Below the pieces are notes generated by a model. That model was not told where the DNA came from. It did not search any database and was given only the letters and a program-made list of their open reading frames with translations. A DNA stretch of 14,676 nucleotides from Rickettsiales bacterium (GTDB lineage: Bacteria > Pseudomonadota > Alphaproteobacteria > Methylaequorales > Methylaequoraceae). The position numbers were made by a program, and so were the translations under genes. The DNA lies in contig PAYV01000002.1 of assembly GCA_002715305.1 (NCBI GenBank), forward strand, positions 10,031 through 24,706. The letters are read 5' to 3'. The first letter of the stretch is position 1. Every line of letters starts with the position of its first letter. This document shows, in pieces, positions 7,655-14,676 of this stretch.

Positions 7655-8524
7655 CTCCAAGGTCTCGCGAATTTTATAGCGCCGCTCATACCCTATGACA
7701 CTATCGAGTTTTTCGCGACTGCCCCGCAATACTTTGATCTCTTTTTCCCTCACAAATTCAGGATTAACTTTCACCTCGATGTCGTGCTTGGTGATCTCTG
7801 ACGCCATCCTAATGACGGTTTCAAGGGCTGTAGCCTCTCCGCAGCAGAGATTAAATGTCTCCCCGCAGGGTAGAGCCTCTGCCAGCGATCGGTAAGTTCT
7901 GGCAATATCACGGACATCAGAAAACTCCCTCGCGACATCCGTATTGCCCAACTCAATATATGGCAATTGTCTCTTGAAGTGACTCACGATCTTAGGAATC
8001 AGATACCGGGGCTCCTGACCCACGCCCGTATAATTAAAAGGCCGCGTGATCACAATACCGAGCCTCGCCATGTAGGTCTTGGCAAGGTACTCCATTGCCA
8101 ATTTGCTGACGGCATAGTCGTTTGTAGGGTGCGTCGCCGCAGACTCGTCCAGCAACTCGAGGGTAGAGTTGCCATAGACGTTTGCGGAACTTGCCAGAAT
8201 CGTGCAGCTAGGGGGTGTAGTCGCAGTGCTCAGCTCCTCCAGCAGATGCCTCGTACCCAGCAAATTCACACCGTAGAAAACGGTTGGGTCGGCCTCCGCC
8301 ACAAAGGCACTGGCCGCCAGGTGCACTACGACATGGGGCTGGGCACGTTCACCAATGAGTCCAAGGGTTTCAGGTTTAAGCAGATTGATATTGAGATAAC
8401 GCGGATTGTCGGGCTTGGGTTGCACCCCTGCACCCCAAACTTCCCAGCCGGCGCCCGCAAATTCGTTGCAGACATAGCGGCCCGTAAAACCCTCACTCCC
8501 CGTTACCAAGACGCGCTGTGACAT
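7637..8524 (-). CDS. rmd: GDP-6-deoxy-D-lyxo-4-hexulose reductase (Rmd-like), GDP-D-rhamnose synthesis
   Basis: Encodes 295 residues from ATG 8524, preferred over TTG 8530 two codons earlier. It is an extended short-chain dehydrogenase/reductase: the nucleotide-binding loop is VTGSEGFTG (G9, G12, G15), followed by VHLAA, ASSANVYG (S113) and the catalytic YAVSK (Y137, K141), then RPFNYTGVGQ and the substrate-binding REFSDVRDIA. Length and motifs fit Rmd, which reduces the 4-keto sugar made by Gmd to GDP-D-rhamnose with NAD(P)H in the cytoplasm. GDP-fucose synthases of the Fcl type are longer and usually carry a different N-terminal motif. Pairing with gmd, 13 bases upstream in the same direction, strongly supports the step. 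Stereochemistry (rhamnose rather than 6-deoxy-talose) cannot be proved from sequence. It is the last gene of the leftward cluster. Confidence 0.83.
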   Translation of the reverse strand: MSQRVLVTGSEGFTGRYVCNEFAGAGWEVWGAGVQPKPDNPRYLNINLLKPETLGLIGERAQPHVVVHLAASAFVAEADPTVFYGVNLLGTRHLLEELSTATTPPSCTILASSANVYGNSTLELLDESAATHPTNDYAVSKLAMEYLAKTYMARLGIVITRPFNYTGVGQEPRYLIPKIVSHFKRQLPYIELGNTDVAREFSDVRDIARTYRSLAEALPCGETFNLCCGEATALETVIRMASEITKHDIEVKVNPEFVREKEIKVLRGSREKLDSVIGYERRYKIRETLEWMLQN

Positions 8525-8537
8525 CGTCAACGGGGGC

Positions 8538-9572
8538 CTAGCCGCCCTGCCTATGCAAGTCGGATTCTACCATCACGTGACACAGTGACTCTAAGGTAGT
8601 GTTGGCTCGCCATTTCAGGACTTCTGCTGCTTTGCCCGCGTCGCCCACAAGCAACTCGACTTCAGCTGGTCGGTAAAATGCCTGATTCACGCGAATAATC
8701 GGCTGGCCAGTTGCAACATTCACGCCGATCTCCGATTCACCATAGCCCTCAAACGCCACGTCGATATCGGCTGCCCGAAACGCGAGGCGCACAAAATCCC
8801 GAACTGTCACCGTGATACCGGTCGCAAGCACGAAAGTATCGGGCTCGTCTGCTTGCAGCATGAGCCACATGCCCTCGACATACTCAGCGGCATAGCCCCA
8901 GTCACGTTTGGCATCGAGATTGCCAAGCTCCAGCGCATCCTGGGTGCCCAGTTTTATCCGCGCTACGCCATCGGTGATTTTACGCGTCACGAATTCTTTC
9001 CCTCTAAGGGGCGATTCGTGATTGAACAAAATACCGGACGCACCAAAGATGCCGTAAGACTCCCGATAGTTGATCGTCGACCAGTGTGCAAAAAGTTTGG
9101 CGACCCCATAGGGGCTACGTGGGTAAAAAGCCGTTGATTCTGACTGTGGTGCGGCCTGCACTTTGCCGAACATCTCCGACGTCGATGCCTGGTAAAACCG
9201 GATGGCAGGGTCGACTACGCGGATGGCCTCCAGCAGATTCAGCGCGCCCACCCCGGTAATCTCGGCAGTAGTGATGGGCTGTTCGAATGACACACCCACG
9301 AAACTCTGCGCTGCGAGGTTATACACCTCGTGAGGCTCTGCCTTCTCTAACAACCGGATGGCAGAAGACAGATCGGTCAGATCGTACTCGAGCAGTTTGA
9401 GGTTAGAGTGATCAGTGATGCCCAGCTCGTCGAGACGCCAGAAATTGACTGAGCTGGTCCTGCGATAGGTGCCAAATACGGTATAGCCCTTCTCAAGCAG
9501 AAGCTTAGAGAGGTAGGCGCCGTCTTGCCCGGTGATGCCCGTTACGACTGCACGGTTTCTGTTGTCCGACAC
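8538..9572 (-). CDS. gmd: GDP-mannose 4,6-dehydratase
   Basis: Encodes 344 residues from GTG 9572, chosen because AAGGA lies nine bases ahead. TTG 9602 would add ten residues with no family support. Gmd hallmarks are clear: VVTGITGQDGAYLSKLL (G12, G15, G18), the arginine stretch TYRRTSS that contacts NADP and the neighbouring subunit, NLAAQSFVGVSFEQP, and STSEMFG with T131 and E133. These, with YPRSPYGVAK (Y155, K159), form the active site. Then come FNHESPLRG and the DWGYAAEYVEGMW region. The enzyme converts GDP-D-mannose to GDP-4-dehydro-6-deoxy-D-mannose in the cytoplasm. Directly downstream rmd would reduce this product. The upstream gap to the GT4 gene (163 bases) is larger than elsewhere in the cluster, so a second promoter is possible, but none was convincing. 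Confidence 0.93.
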   Translation of the reverse strand: MSDNRNRAVVTGITGQDGAYLSKLLLEKGYTVFGTYRRTSSVNFWRLDELGITDHSNLKLLEYDLTDLSSAIRLLEKAEPHEVYNLAAQSFVGVSFEQPITTAEITGVGALNLLEAIRVVDPAIRFYQASTSEMFGKVQAAPQSESTAFYPRSPYGVAKLFAHWSTINYRESYGIFGASGILFNHESPLRGKEFVTRKITDGVARIKLGTQDALELGNLDAKRDWGYAAEYVEGMWLMLQADEPDTFVLATGITVTVRDFVRLAFRAADIDVAFEGYGESEIGVNVATGQPIIRVNQAFYRPAEVELLVGDAGKAAEVLKWRANTTLESLCHVMVESDLHRQGG

Positions 9573-9649
9573 GGTGGAGTTTCCTTCATCGTAGGTCTTC
9601 AAAAAGGGCGAGCACTACCGGTGAGCTGTGTTGTGGGCGTGTCACTCTT

Positions 9650-9661
9650 CCGAGCGCTCGG
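9650..9661. promoter_or_regulatory. 12-base palindrome in the gmd upstream gap
   Basis: CCGAGCGCTCGG is its own reverse complement and lies in the gap between the GT4 gene and gmd, about 80 bases before the gmd start. GC-rich self-complementary dodecamers arise fairly easily by chance at this base composition. A regulator site is only a possibility. Confidence 0.2.
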
Positions 9662-9735
9662 GTCGCAGTGCTGACCCATATTCGCAAAAGTCTAGCATCG
9701 ATTAGGCCGAGCCGGTGATGCTCGTGCTGGGGCGC

Positions 9736-10944
9736 TCACTGGGTTGAGCACAGATCGTGATAGAGATCCCGGATTGCCTCCGCCGAGGCCTCTATGGTCA
9801 GTCCCGTGCGGAATTTCTGGCGACCCTTTAAACCTAGGCGAATAGCAAGATTGCGCTCGTCTCGCAGTTGGCATAGCGCGTGGGCGAGGCCGTCTGTGTT
9901 GTTGGCCGGTGTCACCAGACCAGTTTCACCGTCTTCCACGAGCCACGACATGCCTGACCCTTCAACATCTGAAACCACACAAGCTTTGGCGGCACTCATC
10001 GCTTCCAATAGCACCATACCGAATGACTCTGTCCGATCAGTAGAGGGTAGGCACAGGCAATCGCAACGAGTCAGCAACGTATCTCTCGCGTTGTTGTCGA
10101 GGAAACCATGAAATCGCACGCGTGCAGAGAGGTTAAGGGAATCGGTGAGGCGTTCCAGTGACCGAGTCAGCTCACCATGACCCACGAGGTCGAGTGTAAT
10201 CCCCTCGGTTTGAGCGATTGCATGCAACAGAATGTCGAACCCCTTGTAGTGGGTCATCCGGCCAATTGCGAGTACTTTGAGGTTTCCGACAGTTGCGGAG
10301 CAAGCTTCGCCTGCGCTCGCAGAGACCACTGCCGAATCAGTGCGCGTTTGGTCGCCAAATCGATCATTAATACCTAGCGGTATAACCGTGCATTTCTTCG
10401 AGATCTTTGCAAGGGGCTGACTGGTCGCGAAATAGGGCGGAGATGACACCACGACCTTGGCGGCTTTCCTTAGGAGAGCCGACTCAAGAGGCGAGTAAAA
10501 TCGGTAGGCAAGTCGTAAAAGCCAGTGACTCTTGTCTGTCAGTACATCGGACTGCCAGTGAATCACCCACGGTAGGCGTCTCGCGGATGGCAGGGCCAAC
10601 GCCCAAAACGCAGAGGGGTTGGGCAGGTGTAGGTGTAAAATATTGGGCTGATCCCGCTTGATTAAGCGGTGCAAAAGCCATGGGAAGGGGGGGCTGACGG
10701 GTGTAAAGAGTAAGCGGCACCAGGTTGCCGCCCTTACGACACGGAGCGCAGTGCCACTTGTTGAGAGCGATTCTTCTGAGGAATGCAGACTGATCTGCGA
10801 CTGATGCACCAGCGCAGAGGGTATGATGTCAAGTTTTGTCAACGCACGCATGAGATCGTAAAGATAAGTTTCCATGCCCCCAGCATGCGGAGGGAAATAC
10901 TTGCCGACGTGTAATACTTTTTTTGCCGTCGCGGGCACGCTCAT
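9736..10944 (-). CDS. GT4-family glycosyltransferase (GT-B fold)
   Basis: Encodes 402 residues from ATG 10944, preceded by GGAG and overlapping the stop of the upstream membrane-protein gene as ATGA. The N-terminal acceptor domain has the glycine-rich loop VGKYFPPHAGGMETYLYDLM. The C-terminal donor domain shows LAIGRMTHYKGFDILLHAI (R229, K234 contact the donor diphosphate), VGHGELTRSL, and the retaining-enzyme E-x7-E motif ESFGMVLLEAM (E306, E314). There is no signal peptide, so it is probably a peripheral membrane protein on the cytoplasmic face. GT4 enzymes transfer sugars from nucleotide donors with retention. With gmd and rmd just downstream, GDP-D-rhamnose or GDP-mannose is a plausible donor, but this is inference from context. 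The family is secure and the linkage unknown. Confidence 0.88.
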   Translation of the reverse strand: MSVPATAKKVLHVGKYFPPHAGGMETYLYDLMRALTKLDIIPSALVHQSQISLHSSEESLSTSGTALRVVRAATWCRLLFTPVSPPFPWLLHRLIKRDQPNILHLHLPNPSAFWALALPSARRLPWVIHWQSDVLTDKSHWLLRLAYRFYSPLESALLRKAAKVVVSSPPYFATSQPLAKISKKCTVIPLGINDRFGDQTRTDSAVVSASAGEACSATVGNLKVLAIGRMTHYKGFDILLHAIAQTEGITLDLVGHGELTRSLERLTDSLNLSARVRFHGFLDNNARDTLLTRCDCLCLPSTDRTESFGMVLLEAMSAAKACVVSDVEGSGMSWLVEDGETGLVTPANNTDGLAHALCQLRDERNLAIRLGLKGRQKFRTGLTIEASAEAIRDLYHDLCSTQ

Positions 10945-13577
10945 TCAGCCTCCGGAGACAGCATCAGGTACCCAGCTCCCGAGTTGATAGGTCTGAGGGA
11001 CGAGACCTGTGCGAGCGTAGCTGCTTTCTCTCGCAGCTGAGAGGCATTTTTTCCCAACAGGACCACGGTTCCCGAAAAGTTTGTCACGACATTGATCAAC
11101 GCTGATGCATCAACCGCGGCCGCACTCGTAGGCAATGCCATGAAGGGTAGACGCTGAGCCTCAAACTGGCTGAATCGATCTAGGCTTGATGACAGCAGGG
11201 GCGCCGATGCTAGGGCTGGATTTTGTTTTACTGACTCAATGAGTGGTATCAAATGCGCGCCATCCAGCTTCACCGTGTCAGTAGCGGTAGTAGCGCCCAC
11301 TGGGGGGTTTCGCATGAGTGAAGATACCTGATTGAGATGTGCACTACTTCCAAGTAGCCATAGGCCCACCACGGCCAGCAACATGCTGCGGACTGCTGCC
11401 GGTCTGGTCGCCGGTGCCAGTAGCCACCAAGTCATCCCGATCACAATAATGAGCATAAGAGCAGCTACTAGCACCCTCTGTAGGGCAATGGGTGCCGGCA
11501 AATGTCCTGAGGTGGTATTGATCAGTCGGTGACTAATCGGATCGGGCGTTATCCAATGATGAATCAGCGCTGGTATGGCAGATAGCAATGAGTCGGTGAG
11601 AGTTACTGAGCTTATCGCCGCCTGATTAAAATTCTGGGGCTTCGCTAGGATGCCCATTTCTTTGATCGGCTTCTGCCAAAAGTCCTGATACTTGGCCATG
11701 TCCAGAATCGCCCACCCTGACAGGGGCAAAGGCGTCGAGTGCACACCTGGCTCGTCAGTGTTGATCCAGTAGAACGAAAGTTGCTCTGGCGCTTCCATCC
11801 AGGATTGGCTGACAACATAGCGGGGTTGTATCGCATTGCTCTGCGTCAATGGAATCGCCGCTACACCCACCGGTATATTTTCGCCTCGGAACCGATAGCC
11901 CTGTTGGGCTTTGTTAAGATCACCAACCACGGGCCGAAGTTCGGCGGCCGACACAATTTGCGTGGGAGTCAATGTGCGCTGTGGCGCGCCCAACGACGAC
12001 ATGGCGAGGGTCAGAGGTAGCGCCACGACCAGTACCATGATCAGCCCGGTGCCAGACACTACCGTAAGCAGCAAAGCGCGCAGCTTTTCGTTACCCATGT
12101 CAGGGCGCGCTCTTGCCAGGTCCTTGTTTACTGACTCTGTTGTCGTCGGGTTTGTTGTGGGGTCTATTGTTGCCAGGCCCTTTATTGCTGGGTCCCCTGT
12201 TACAGGCTCACTTGATAGTGCTTTCGCTGGCAAGACTGCGGTGATAGTGACCACGAGCACGGGCACATTCTGTAACAGAAGTCGGTTGAGAGCGGTGCCG
12301 GTCTCGGCATAAACGGAATGCTCCGAAAGCCCGAAAATCAAGATGTGCACTGCCATCAGGCACAACGCCATCAGGAGGTAACCGAAATAGTCGCGGAAAT
12401 CCCTTATTAAAAGCGTTACGAGGGCAATGCCGTAAAGCGGGACGAGCAGCAGAAAATTGCCCTGCAGGATACCCATCTCTAGAAACGCGGGCGCAGGGTT
12501 ATAGGGCCGCGCGGCAAATACGCCAAACCATCCGGCGCTAAGCGTTGACTCAGTCACACCCCAAAGACCGAGTGGCCCCAGATCCACAGGCTGAGTGAAC
12601 CAGAGCGCAACCGTTACCAGCGCTATGACGACCCAACCCCAGAGGGACCGTCGTGGCCAAAAATGGCACGCCATCGCCACCCCGCAACCCAGTAGTAGCC
12701 AGAGCCAACCCTCTGATTTCCATAAACACCCCAGGGCAAGCAGCAGCAAACTCACGGCAAGGGTGGAGCGGGCTTTGTGCTGCGTCCATAGGCAGATGCC
12801 CGCAAGCCCCATGCCACTGGTACCCATCACCCAGATGTCCGCGTAGCCCGCCAGCACACCGTGCCAGTGCACCAGAGGTGCCGTCACCAATAGCATGGCG
12901 CCAAACAGTGCTGCGATGGGATGGCTTGGTGACTGAAGACGACACAACCCCGCCATAATCAGAGCGCTGGCGGTCATCACAAAAAACCAGGGGATGCTGG
13001 CTGCTTGATCGCTCCAGCCACCTGATACAGCGGCAGCAAATGCTGCAACGGCGGACACTGAAATGGGGTAGCGGGCCGCGGGCAGGGTAAAACCTGCTCC
13101 ACTGACCAGCCACTCATTGAACGTGACAAAGTCGACGGCTTGATCAGTGGTGACCCAGACCTTGGCACGAAACATCCAAGTGGTGAATGCGTCCCAGGGG
13201 AATACCTGCCGGCTCATATTATTTAACAGGATCAGCATTAAGTATCCCGCGATCAAACACAGGCACACGGCGTGAAACCATGTAAGCCGAGAGCCTAGGG
13301 GCATGCCAGCAGACAGGGCTAGGTGGCTTCCCCGATTGAAATGGACTGCAGTGACCGCCGCCGCACAGCAACTCACCAATAAAATAGCCTGACTCACTAT
13401 GGATATCGGAAGCCAGCTTTGGCTGACAATGAAGACAACCGCCGCTATGGCCACGAAAAACCCTATCCCAAGAATAATCAACGCGTTGGTTGGTAATTTC
13501 AGTCGGCGAGTCGAAGCCTCACAAACGCCGAATCCGGCGATTGCCAAAGCAAAAAAACTCAATAAAGTGAGGACCAT
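10941..13577 (-). CDS. Large polytopic membrane protein, GT-C-type glycosyltransferase-like, with C-terminal soluble region
   Basis: Encodes 878 residues. ATG 13577 follows AAAGGCGGG at good spacing. About ten or more hydrophobic helices fill residues 1-450. Loop motifs resemble GT-C glycosyltransferases: FPWDAFTTWMFRAKVW (D129) in the first large loop, ARYP (169-171), AGYADIW (D247), KSEGW (287-291) and GTALNRLLLQ (R432). Residues 451-500 are a Thr/Pro/Asp-rich low-complexity linker. Helices follow near 503-528, 698-722 and 729-745. Between them lies a soluble region (530-695), and another ends the protein (746-878). GT-C enzymes use lipid-linked sugars and act on the outer face of the inner membrane. 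The ATGA overlap with the GT4 gene, and gmd/rmd beyond, argue for a role in building a surface glycan. Acceptor, sugar and even catalysis are unproven; an assembly role without transfer activity is possible. Confidence 0.65.
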   Translation of the reverse strand: MVLTLLSFFALAIAGFGVCEASTRRLKLPTNALIILGIGFFVAIAAVVFIVSQSWLPISIVSQAILLVSCCAAAVTAVHFNRGSHLALSAGMPLGSRLTWFHAVCLCLIAGYLMLILLNNMSRQVFPWDAFTTWMFRAKVWVTTDQAVDFVTFNEWLVSGAGFTLPAARYPISVSAVAAFAAAVSGGWSDQAASIPWFFVMTASALIMAGLCRLQSPSHPIAALFGAMLLVTAPLVHWHGVLAGYADIWVMGTSGMGLAGICLWTQHKARSTLAVSLLLLALGCLWKSEGWLWLLLGCGVAMACHFWPRRSLWGWVVIALVTVALWFTQPVDLGPLGLWGVTESTLSAGWFGVFAARPYNPAPAFLEMGILQGNFLLLVPLYGIALVTLLIRDFRDYFGYLLMALCLMAVHILIFGLSEHSVYAETGTALNRLLLQNVPVLVVTITAVLPAKALSSEPVTGDPAIKGLATIDPTTNPTTTESVNKDLARARPDMGNEKLRALLLTVVSGTGLIMVLVVALPLTLAMSSLGAPQRTLTPTQIVSAAELRPVVGDLNKAQQGYRFRGENIPVGVAAIPLTQSNAIQPRYVVSQSWMEAPEQLSFYWINTDEPGVHSTPLPLSGWAILDMAKYQDFWQKPIKEMGILAKPQNFNQAAISSVTLTDSLLSAIPALIHHWITPDPISHRLINTTSGHLPAPIALQRVLVAALMLIIVIGMTWWLLAPATRPAAVRSMLLAVVGLWLLGSSAHLNQVSSLMRNPPVGATTATDTVKLDGAHLIPLIESVKQNPALASAPLLSSSLDRFSQFEAQRLPFMALPTSAAAVDASALINVVTNFSGTVVLLGKNASQLREKAATLAQVSSLRPINSGAGYLMLSPEAE

Positions 13578-13606
13578 ACCCGCCTTTCGTTCAACTACGC
13601 ATGGTG

Positions 13607-13615
13607 ATTATGGCA
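13607..13615 (-). promoter_or_regulatory. Possible extended -10 promoter of the leftward glycan cluster
   Basis: On the minus strand TGC-CATAAT (13615-13607) is one mismatch from TG-N-TATAAT and lies about 30 bases before the ATG at 13577, giving a short leader that includes the SD. No good -35 box is seen, as often in extended -10 promoters. A match of this quality can occur by chance. Confidence 0.3.
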
Positions 13616-13653
13616 TTGAACAGAACTCGATGGTCCGCCCGCATCTGTTGTTT

Positions 13654-13670
13654 GTGCAAGCGCATTGCAC
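13654..13670. promoter_or_regulatory. Short inverted repeat upstream of the leftward cluster
   Basis: GTGCAA and TTGCAC face each other across five bases. It sits about 40 bases upstream of the possible -10 box, roughly where an activator would bind relative to that promoter. Arms of six are weak evidence. Confidence 0.2.
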
Positions 13671-13830
13671 GCGATAGGTCGTGGTGAGGTGATAGAGCAT
13701 TGGCTGTCCGATCTGCTTTTTTGGGCGCGGAGTCTGGCTGGCGATCTTACGGGTAGCTGCACTTCTTCATGCGATGTTTTAGTGCCTGCCTACACCGCGA
13801 CTTGCGTGATTCAAAGGCGGAGAAAGTTGA

Positions 13831-13920
13831 TTGAAAAAAATCGATGACATTCGCGATAAACGCACTCGCGCGCCACCAGGCATCAAGGCGCTCGGCATGA
13901 CAGAGGCTACGTTTCTGTAA
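13831..13920 (+). CDS. Possible small open frame, 29 codons
   Basis: TTG 13831 follows GGAG (13819-13822) at eight bases and opens a frame to TAA 13918. The product is very basic at the start (begins KKIDDIRDKRTR) and ends GIKALGMTEATFL. No family is recognised, and no signal peptide or helix is evident. It could be a true small protein, a leader peptide or chance; length alone gives no support. Confidence 0.2.
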   Translation: MKKIDDIRDKRTRAPPGIKALGMTEATFL

Positions 13921-13933
13921 ATGAGCGGTTGAA

Positions 13934-13958
13934 AATAGAACATTGCCAATGTTCTATT
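13934..13958. promoter_or_regulatory. Perfect interrupted palindrome (12-base arms, one central base)
   Basis: AATAGAACATTG faces CAATGTTCTATT around a single C. Twelve matching pairs without error are unlikely by chance in so short a spacer. It lies about 130 bases upstream of the patatin start and over 350 bases from the membrane-protein start. There is no T-run on either side, which argues against a terminator. A binding site for a dimeric regulator, or an RNA hairpin in the patatin leader, is the best reading. Confidence 0.5.
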
Positions 13959-14031
13959 AAGGTGGATTCACGTTCTTTCGGGATTATGAGAATTTATCGA
14001 CAAAACGGTGTGACTGAGGCGGTTGGCTTGA

Positions 14032-14064
14032 GTCAATGCAAACCCGCATTGACCACAGGTTTGC
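14032..14064 (+). promoter_or_regulatory. Two mutually exclusive hairpins in the patatin-gene leader
   Basis: Hairpin A pairs GTCAATGC (14032-14039) with GCATTGAC (14046-14053) over a six-base loop. Hairpin B pairs GCAAACC (14038-14044) with GGTTTGC (14058-14064). The two stems share bases 14038-14039 and B's loop contains A's right arm, so they cannot form together. The structure ends about a dozen bases before the SD-like AGGTG (14075-14079). The geometry resembles attenuators or small RNA switches, but no known riboswitch core was recognised. Confidence 0.4.
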
Positions 14065-14088
14065 CTCTTATCAATAGGTGACTGTTGC

Positions 14089-14676
14089 ATGGCTGACCAG
14101 CAACGCTCGGTAAGGCGAGTGCTATCCCTGGATGGCGGAGGCATTCGAGGCATCATCCCCGCGCTGGTGTTGGCCCATCTAGAGCGTCAAAAGGGAGCGC
14201 CGGCGAGCGAGCTCTTTGACCTGATCGTCGGTACATCAACGGGCGGCATTTTGGCTCTTGGTTTGTCCTTGCAGGATCAACAGGGCAGGTCTCTGTTGGC
14301 CGCAAAAAGGATGGTGGCACTGTATGAGCGGCACGGTGCGCAAATCTTTGAACGATCCTTGTGGCGCAAATTACGAACAGCGGGGGGACTCTTCGAAGAG
14401 GCCTATTCCCATGAGGCACTAGAGAAGATCCTTCATAAATACTTTGGGTATAAAAGGATGGGTGACTGCGGTACTCCGGTGATGATCACCAGTTACGATA
14501 TCGAGCGCCGTAAAACCGTATTCCTCAAGAGCTGGCGCCCAGAACACAGCGAGTTGTTGTGTGCCGAAGCGTCGCGCGCAACCTCGGCGGCGCCGACCTA
14601 CTTTGAACCCGTCAATTTACAGTGGGCAGAACAAAGCCGCACGCTGATCGACGGGGGAGTATTCATCAACTCACCC
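14089..14676 (+). CDS. Patatin-like phospholipase, 3' partial
   Basis: ATG 14089 follows AGGTG at about nine bases, and the frame stays open to the window end (196 residues seen). The patatin fold signature is complete in order. The oxyanion loop is LSLDGGGIRGIIPALVLAHL (D15-G-G-G-x-R20-G), the nucleophile elbow is FDLIVGTSTGGILAL (S50 in GTSTG), and the dyad aspartate is in LIDGGVF (D188-G-G). Between them SYDIERRKTVFLKSW and EASRATSAAPTYFEP (about 157-175) are usual for the family. These are Ser-Asp lipid acyl hydrolases acting on phospholipids. No signal peptide is seen, so it is probably cytoplasmic or delivered by another route. It is transcribed away from the glycan cluster and is probably independent of it. 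Some patatin-like proteins are defence effectors or secreted toxins; nothing inside the window tests this. Confidence 0.9.
   Translation, partial: MADQQRSVRRVLSLDGGGIRGIIPALVLAHLERQKGAPASELFDLIVGTSTGGILALGLSLQDQQGRSLLAAKRMVALYERHGAQIFERSLWRKLRTAGGLFEEAYSHEALEKILHKYFGYKRMGDCGTPVMITSYDIERRKTVFLKSWRPEHSELLCAEASRATSAAPTYFEPVNLQWAEQSRTLIDGGVFINSP

Larger units (their letters stand above)
13578..14088. other. Divergent intergenic region, rich in inverted repeats
   Basis: Separates the leftward glycan cluster from the rightward patatin gene. It holds a possible leftward promoter (13607-13615), a GTGCAA/TTGCAC inverted repeat (13654-13670), a possible 29-codon frame (13831-13920), a perfect interrupted palindrome (13934-13958) and two overlapping hairpins in the patatin leader (14032-14064). 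No RNA gene of known family and no insertion sequence end was recognised. Confidence 0.6.

Noticed and set aside
7967..8521. A 184-codon plus-strand frame opposite rmd
   Set aside because: It is antisense to a gene with complete SDR motifs and has an arginine/glycine-rich composition typical of a shadow frame.
11911..12312. A 133-codon plus-strand frame opposite the large membrane protein
   Set aside because: It is antisense to the linker region. Its repetitive Ser/Val/Gly content mirrors the low-complexity codons on the other strand.
13665..13847. A 60-codon open frame in the divergent spacer
   Set aside because: No SD, no motif, cysteine-rich chance-like composition, and it overlaps better regulatory candidates.

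Overview
The window looks like chromosomal DNA of a Gram-negative gammaproteobacterium, probably marine. This rests on the gene mix: a type I secretion adaptor paired with a TolC-like outer-membrane channel, a TPR-fused sulfotransferase, and a GDP-mannose dehydratase/reductase pair with membrane glycosyltransferases. Lineage is inferred from gene content only. No rRNA, tRNA, CRISPR array, complete insertion sequence or integrase was recognised.

Left part, plus strand (1-5692). The end of an HlyD-family membrane-fusion gene (5' end outside the window) runs into a TolC-family outer-membrane factor whose best start (TTG 1276) lies just after the HlyD stop. Together they form two of the three parts of a type I exporter; the ABC transporter and cargo are not in view. 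An 800-base stretch follows, most of which reads as a broken gene of unknown family (2619-3155). Then comes a 759-residue TPR-sulfotransferase.

Middle (5693-7636), a gene graveyard. A short diverged copy of the start of the TPR-sulfotransferase (5863-6110) has lost its ATG. Next is an unrecognised 184-codon reading frame (6332-6886), continued for another 700 bases by protein-like sequence interrupted by in-frame stops and frame changes. The DNA becomes visibly more GC-rich from about 6150 onward.

Right part, minus strand (13577 to 7637). A compact polysaccharide cluster is transcribed leftward: a large GT-C-like membrane protein, a GT4 glycosyltransferase (ATGA overlap), gmd and rmd. The last two should convert GDP-mannose to GDP-D-rhamnose, and the two glycosyltransferase-type proteins are candidates to use it, for example for an O-antigen or exopolysaccharide. 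A likely hairpin terminator overlaps the rmd stop.

Right edge, plus strand. Divergent from the sugar cluster and beyond a 510-base spacer rich in inverted repeats, a patatin-like phospholipase gene starts at 14089 and runs out of the window. Its leader carries two mutually exclusive hairpins just before the ribosome binding site, the most intriguing regulatory signal seen. No completely new system could be demonstrated; the best leads are this leader, the decayed genes of the middle region, and the GT-C/D-rhamnose operon.
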